Notes under the pieces: model-generated
Told to the model about the DNA's origin: nothing
The model's database searches: none
The model's input: the letters and a program-made list of their open reading frames with translations, nothing else
Origin: Deltaproteobacteria bacterium
Lineage (GTDB): Bacteria > Desulfobacterota > GWC2-55-46
DNA length: 37,833 bases
Reading direction: 5' to 3'
Assembly: GCA_016212705.1 (NCBI GenBank)
Contig: JACREU010000120.1
Span: 1-37,833, forward strand
In this document: in pieces, positions 34,254-37,833 of the stretch
How positions within the stretch are numbered: the first letter of the stretch is position 1
Layout of the letters: every line of letters begins with the position of its first letter
Made by a program: the position numbers and the translations under genes

Positions 34254-34589
34254 TTATCTGCTGTGGCACGGGTCGCACGGCCACTGGGTGTAGGTAGTCT
34301 CCCTGACGACGAGTTTCGTCTCCTTGTCAGTCACCTTGTAGTCGGCCTTTGCTATGGGGCACGAGCCGTACATCCGGTTCGTGTTGTCGAACTCGCCCTT
34401 TACGACGTAGTCGAACTTCGCGTCGTAGACGAACCACTTGTCCTCGTGCGTGAGGAGCGTCTCTCCGGGGACCTTGTACGTCAAGACCCGGGGGAAGGAG
34501 AGCTCTTTTTTCACCTCTTTTTCCTCAACCGCCTTCTGCGCGGCGCAGGCCGTGAGCATGAGCAGGAGTATTACGGAGAGTTGTTTCAT
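34254..34589 (-). CDS. Small lipoprotein with C-terminal CxxCH
   Basis: The 111-aa product has a lipoprotein signal MKQLSVILLLMLTAC (Cys15), then a charged stretch and a beta-rich domain (residues 35-100). At its extreme C-terminus it has CDPCHSR, a CxxCH at residues 105-109 of 111. In an exported protein that motif could bind one heme c, but so terminal a site is unusual and it may instead be a metal or redox site. Another cysteine occurs in YGSCPIAK. No family is recognised. GGAG precedes the ATG. It is first in a two-gene unit with the PilZ protein. Confidence 0.75.
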   Translation of the reverse strand: MKQLSVILLLMLTACAAQKAVEEKEVKKELSFPRVLTYKVPGETLLTHEDKWFVYDAKFDYVVKGEFDNTNRMYGSCPIAKADYKVTDKETKLVVRETTYTQWPCDPCHSR

Positions 34590-34620
34590 AGGCGGCTCCG
34601 GTGTGTTTGAAATTTAAGGT

Positions 34621-34650
34621 ACTATATCCGCAATCAGGGGGCGATTTCAA
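34621..34650 (-). promoter_or_regulatory. Promoter of the lipoprotein-PilZ unit
   Basis: On the minus strand, TTGAAA (34650-34645) and TATAGT (34626-34621) are spaced 18 nt apart, about 30 nt upstream of the lipoprotein start. Confidence 0.65.
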
Positions 34651-34683
34651 TGGAATGTTTAATGCGCGTCCCAAAACTCTTTC

Positions 34684-34712
34684 TTGCCTGCGGGCGCGTA
34701 AAAGTATAAAAT
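34684..34712 (+). promoter_or_regulatory. Probable metH promoter
   Basis: TTGCCT (34684-34689) and TAAAAT (34707-34712) have a 17-nt spacer. The leader of about 30 nt is too short for a cobalamin or SAM riboswitch. Confidence 0.5.
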
Positions 34713-34747
34713 AAACGATTTAACCCCCTTTTGGAGACCTGACGTTG

Positions 34748-37162
34748 ATGAAAAACAGATTCCTTGAAGCCTTGAACGCGCGCCCTCTCCTCTTTGACGG
34801 AGCGACCGGCACCATGCTCCAGAGGCTGGGTCTGAAGCCCGGCGGGTGCCCTGACGAGCTATCCCTCAAAGACCCGGCGATGGTAAGGAAGGTCCACGCC
34901 GCCTACATCGAGGCGGGCTCGGACATCGTTACGACCAACACCTTCGGCGCGAACAGGGCCAAGCTCGCCGAGTACGGCCTCGAAGGGAAGTTGAAGGAGA
35001 TAAACGTCGCGGCGGCGCGGTGCGCTCGCGAGGAGGCGGGGAAGGACCGGTTCGTCGCCGGAGGCTTCGGCCCCACCGGGAGGTTCGTTGAGCCGGTCGG
35101 CGACATGACCTTCGACGAGGCGTTCTCCATTTACGCCGAGCAGGCCGAGGCGCTCAAACTCGGCGGCGCAGACCTCGTCATCATCGAGACGATGATGGAC
35201 ATAAAAGAGATGAAGGCCGCGATAATGGCCGCAAAGTCCGTAGGCCTCCCGGTCGTCGCCACCATGACCTTCGACCAGACGATGAGGACGGTCCTCGGCA
35301 CGCCGCCGGAATCTTTCGCGATAATGGCCGCGGCCGTGGGCGCCGACTGCATAGGCGCCAACTGCTCATTGGGGATAGAAGGCATATACCAGGCCGTAAG
35401 CGCGATGTCGAGGGTGGTGGACACCCCGCTGATCGCGCAACCGAACGCGGGCCTGCCCGTGCTCAAGGGGACTGAGACCGTATTCCCGGCCTCCCCCGAG
35501 GAGATGGCGTCGTTCGTGCCGAAGCTCGTGGACTCCGGCGTCCGCGTCCTCGGCGGGTGTTGCGGGACGACGCCGGAGCATATAAGGAAGATGGGGACGA
35601 TTTTCAAGTCGCTCAAGCCGGTCCGGCGGGAGAGGAAAAACTTCACCGCGCTCGCCAGCAGGACGTCCTTTACTCTCTTCGGCGGAGGGCTCCCTGCGAT
35701 AGTCATAGGCGAGAGGATAAACCCGACGGGCAGGAAGGCGCTCGCGCAGGAGATAAAAGAGGGGAAGACCGCCGGCATCAGGAACGAGGCGCGCGCGCAG
35801 GCGGTAAGCGGCGCGCACGCCCTCGACGTCAACGTCGGCGTCCCCGGCATAGACGAGACGGAGTCGATGGGCAGGGCCGTATTCGCGGTGAATGAGAACT
35901 CGACGCTCCCCATAGTCATAGATTCGTCAAGCCCCGAGGCGATCGAGGCCGGGCTAAAGGCCGTTGACGGCAGGCCGCTCGTAAATTCGATAAGCGGGGA
36001 GGAGAAAAAGCTCGCCACCATCCTCCCTCTCGCCAAAAAGTACGGGGCCGCCGTCCTGGCGCTTACGCTCGACGATGCCGGCATACCGGATACCGCAGAG
36101 GGGAGGGTAGCCGTCGCCGAACGCATATTGAAGAGGGCGATAGAGGCCGGGATGAGGAAAGAGGACCTTATCTTCGACTGCCTCGCCATGACGGTATCCG
36201 CCGCGCCGTTGAGCGCGATAGAGACGCTCAAGGCCATAAGGCTTTTAAAGGAGAGGCTCGGGTTGACGACCGTCTTAGGCGTATCGAACATATCGTTTGG
36301 CCTGCCTGCCCGCGAGGTGATAAACGCGTCGTTCCTTACGATGGCCATAGCCGCGGGGCTGGATTCGGCCATCATCAACCCGAACAACAAGGCGATGATG
36401 GACGCGTACCACTCGTCCCTCGTGCTCCTCAATCAGGACATCAGGGCGGAGAGGTACATAAAGAGGCACCAGGCGCAGACGGCAGAGGCCGGCGCTGATA
36501 AAGGGACGGCCGCGCCTTCAGCAAGCGCACCGACGACGCTGGAGGCGAGGCTTAAAAAGGCCGTCATCGAGGGCGACGAGGAGAATATAGTCGCTCTTGT
36601 CGAAGAGGCGCTGAAAGATGGCTGGGACCCGATAAAAATAAGCGGGGAGGGGCTCGTCCCCGGCCTCGAAGAGGTCGGGAGGCTCTTTGGCTGTAACAAG
36701 TATTATCTGCCGCAGGTGATGCTCTCGGCAGAGACCATGAAGAAGGCCTTCGCGAGGCTCAAAAAGGAGCTCAAGGGAAAGAGCGGCCCGTCGCTCGGCA
36801 AAGTGATACTCGCGACCGTCGAGGGCGACATTCACGACATCGGCAAGAACATCCTCGCTACGCTCCTTGAGAACCACGGGTTCGAGGTAATTGACCTCGG
36901 CAAGAACGTATCGTCGGCGCGGATAGTAGAGGAGGCGGTGAGTAAAAAGGCCGATATCGTCGGCCTCTCCGCCCTCATGACGACGACGGTCATGGAGATG
37001 GACAAGGTAATAAAGGAGCTTAAGGACAGGGGCGTAAAGGTCATGACCATCGTCGGCGGCGCGGTCGTCACAAAGGAGTTCTCGGACAAGGTCAAGGCCG
37101 ACGAGTACGGAGGCGACGCCCTTTCCGCCGTTGAGAAGATGAAGAGGATGATGAGGCAGTAA
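34748..37162 (+). CDS. metH: Cobalamin-dependent methionine synthase, short form
   Basis: The 804-aa protein methylates homocysteine using methyl-cobalamin and methyl-tetrahydrofolate. The N-terminal homocysteine domain carries the zinc cysteines C206 (GANCSLG) and C271/C272 (GGCCGTT). The pterin-binding domain starts IVIGERINPTGRKAL (about 318). A linker of Ala/Thr/Ser leads to the cap and B12 domains. DIHDIGKN (about 695-702) supplies the cobalt-ligating histidine. It stops after the B12 domain, so the C-terminal SAM-dependent reactivation domain of E. coli MetH is absent. A separate reactivator would be needed. The ATG at 34748 is used; TTG 34745 is better spaced from GGAG and equally possible. 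Confidence 0.94.
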   Translation: MKNRFLEALNARPLLFDGATGTMLQRLGLKPGGCPDELSLKDPAMVRKVHAAYIEAGSDIVTTNTFGANRAKLAEYGLEGKLKEINVAAARCAREEAGKDRFVAGGFGPTGRFVEPVGDMTFDEAFSIYAEQAEALKLGGADLVIIETMMDIKEMKAAIMAAKSVGLPVVATMTFDQTMRTVLGTPPESFAIMAAAVGADCIGANCSLGIEGIYQAVSAMSRVVDTPLIAQPNAGLPVLKGTETVFPASPEEMASFVPKLVDSGVRVLGGCCGTTPEHIRKMGTIFKSLKPVRRERKNFTALASRTSFTLFGGGLPAIVIGERINPTGRKALAQEIKEGKTAGIRNEARAQAVSGAHALDVNVGVPGIDETESMGRAVFAVNENSTLPIVIDSSSPEAIEAGLKAVDGRPLVNSISGEEKKLATILPLAKKYGAAVLALTLDDAGIPDTAEGRVAVAERILKRAIEAGMRKEDLIFDCLAMTVSAAPLSAIETLKAIRLLKERLGLTTVLGVSNISFGLPAREVINASFLTMAIAAGLDSAIINPNNKAMMDAYHSSLVLLNQDIRAERYIKRHQAQTAEAGADKGTAAPSASAPTTLEARLKKAVIEGDEENIVALVEEALKDGWDPIKISGEGLVPGLEEVGRLFGCNKYYLPQVMLSAETMKKAFARLKKELKGKSGPSLGKVILATVEGDIHDIGKNILATLLENHGFEVIDLGKNVSSARIVEEAVSKKADIVGLSALMTTTVMEMDKVIKELKDRGVKVMTIVGGAVVTKEFSDKVKADEYGGDALSAVEKMKRMMRQ

Positions 37163-37199
37163 AGAATCATCGAGTTTCATATTGGTTAACACTTGGCTG

Positions 37200-37351
37200 T
37201 CTATCATTTAAAAATCTCCTCCCCCTGACGGGGAAGCGGTGTTGGGGGGGGGGTGAACGAGATTTCACCCTCTCCTCTATCCCCTCCCGATATTTAAGAT
37301 AAGGGGAGGGGAAGTTTAGAGATACCCCGCGGAGATTGCGCGGGGTATCTC
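37200..37351. repeat. Intergenic C/G-tract region with perfect 13-bp hairpin
   Basis: It begins with a run of ten G and CCCCTCCC...GGGGAGGGG (37281-37310), as after yqeY. Then GAGATACCCCGCG pairs perfectly with CGCGGGGTATCTC (37319-37351, 7-nt loop). No T-run follows, so it is not a standard terminator. It stands about 40 nt upstream of the RNA methyltransferase fragment. Confidence 0.7.
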
Positions 37352-37391
37352 ACTTAGGCGCTTGGCAGGCCACAATTTTTCAGGGAGCATC

Positions 37392-37703
37392 ATGGAACAC
37401 ATCGTTGATATAACATCCCTCGCCTTCGGGGGCAGGGGCATCGGCAGGATTGACGGCAAGGTCGTATTCGTCCCGTTTACCGCGCCGGGGGACAGGGCGC
37501 GAGTAGAGGTCGTCACGGAGAAGAAGGGGTTCTCGGAGGGGGCGCTCGTCGAGGTCGTCTCGCCCTCTCCCCAGAGGGTTTCGCCTTCCTGCCCGGTCTT
37601 CGGCGCGTGCGGAGGGTGCGCGCTCCAGCACATCTCCTACGATGGGCAGGCCGAGTGGAAGGAGCGTATATTCGAGGAGACCCTTAAAAGGAATGGGTCT
37701 TAG
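37392..37703 (+). pseudogene. RlmD/TrmA-family RNA methyltransferase, N-terminal fragment interrupted by an IS end
   Basis: From the ATG at 37392 (AGGGAG just upstream; the ORF-track start at 37362 is not needed), 103 residues are readable. The TRAM RNA-binding domain is MEHIVDITSLAFGGRGIGRIDGKVVFVPFTAPGD. The iron-sulfur cysteines C67, C73 and C76 follow in CPVFGACGGCALQH. These enzymes are about 400-450 aa and methylate uridines of 23S rRNA or tRNA. Here the frame hits TAG after LKRNGS. The sequence beyond encodes, on the other strand, the end of a transposase. The methyltransferase domain is therefore missing from the window and the gene is probably disrupted. Confidence 0.85.
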
Positions 37704-37833
37704 GAAGCAAACAAGGTTATAAAGGGGTCTTGCGGAACATTTTTAACAGTTCCAAATATATGTTATCGCATCTGAGATTGAAACGAAACTCAGTTTCCTT
37801 CAGGTGCAGGTAGAAAGTATGTTTGTGGAGCCC
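37694..37833. mobile_element. End of an insertion sequence (IS1595-like) inserted in the RNA methyltransferase gene
   Basis: The boundary is estimated from the loss of RlmD-like coding sequence and the start of AT-rich DNA. GGGTCTTAGGAAGC (37695-37708) is a candidate terminal repeat. The exact end and any 8-bp target duplication cannot be shown because the other end is outside the window. Confidence 0.6.
37717..37833 (-). CDS. IS1595-family (ISXO2-like) transposase, C-terminal end (partial)
   Basis: This minus-strand reading frame is too short for the ORF track. It is open from the window edge to TAA at 37719-37717 and reads GLHKHTFYLHLKETEFRFNL, then RCDNIYLELLKMFRKTPL. The pattern H..FYLHLKE.EFRFN.R followed by a short helix and PL-stop is what I recognise as the C-terminus of IS1595/ISXO2-type DDE transposases. 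Its local base composition is clearly more AT-rich than the surroundings, consistent with an acquired element. The catalytic residues would lie off the window. Confidence 0.75.
   Translation of the reverse strand, partial: GLHKHTFYLHLKETEFRFNLRCDNIYLELLKMFRKTPL

Noticed and set aside
35131-36432. 433-aa minus-strand ORF opposite metH
   Set aside because: MetH motifs are intact on the plus strand; the long antisense frame is an effect of high GC codon usage.

Overview
The window is a high-GC, gene-dense bacterial chromosomal segment. It carries mostly housekeeping genes plus a few sensory and electron-transfer genes. The gene mix suggests a deltaproteobacterial (Desulfobacterota-like) or related anaerobic or microaerobic lineage. 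The evidence is a ferredoxin-dependent pyruvate oxidoreductase, an MglB/MglA pair, a signal-peptided five-heme cytochrome c, two PilZ proteins, a GspE/PilB ATPase, a YbgF-type lipoprotein and a short MetH. Sigma-70 promoters (TTGACA-N16/17-TATAAT) and Shine-Dalgarno sites are easy to see. Species-level identity cannot be read from the sequence.

Layout. (1) 1-2.3 kb: end of a por operon (porD C-terminus, porA, porB). (2) 2.3-3.7 kb: a roadblock/MglB-like protein and an MglA GTPase, separated by four tandem hairpins. (3) 3.7-11 kb: yqeY, nif3-like, mutS2, dnaG and rpoD, a version of the macromolecular-synthesis cluster with rpsU moved away. (4) 11-13.6 kb: a self-contained cytochrome c unit with a consensus promoter, a leader holding an intrinsic terminator, the gene, and a terminator; then a divergently oriented coiled-coil lipoprotein and rpsU. 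(5) 13.6-16.4 kb: a repeat-rich gap and acs on the minus strand. (6) 16.4-24 kb: a 95-aa conserved-looking protein, hisS, a long palindromic element, a one-TM protein, gspE/pilB-like, engB, ybgF-like, a LysM protein and dprA. (7) 24-27.3 kb: topA and a receiver-PilZ regulator. (8) 27.3-33.3 kb: lspA and ileS (minus), uvrB (plus), and a small minus-strand gene with a strong ribosome binding site. (9) 33.5-37.2 kb: a PilZ protein and a small lipoprotein (minus), then metH (plus). (10) 37.3 kb to the end: the 5' part of an RlmD/TrmA-type RNA methyltransferase gene, cut off after about 100 codons. Past the cut lies the C-terminal end of an IS1595-type transposase on the opposite strand, which the ORF track does not list.

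Themes. Intergenic spaces are rich in structured repeats: hairpin clusters, a 144-bp palindrome filling the hisS-downstream gap, a 49-bp inverted repeat with embedded terminators, and repeats shared between distant gaps. The best candidate for an undescribed regulatory device is the cytochrome leader, where a terminator sits between a consensus promoter and the start codon. The segment between engB and the ybgF-like gene is a second candidate leader. No CRISPR array, prophage or recognisable defence system was found, and no tRNA or rRNA gene.
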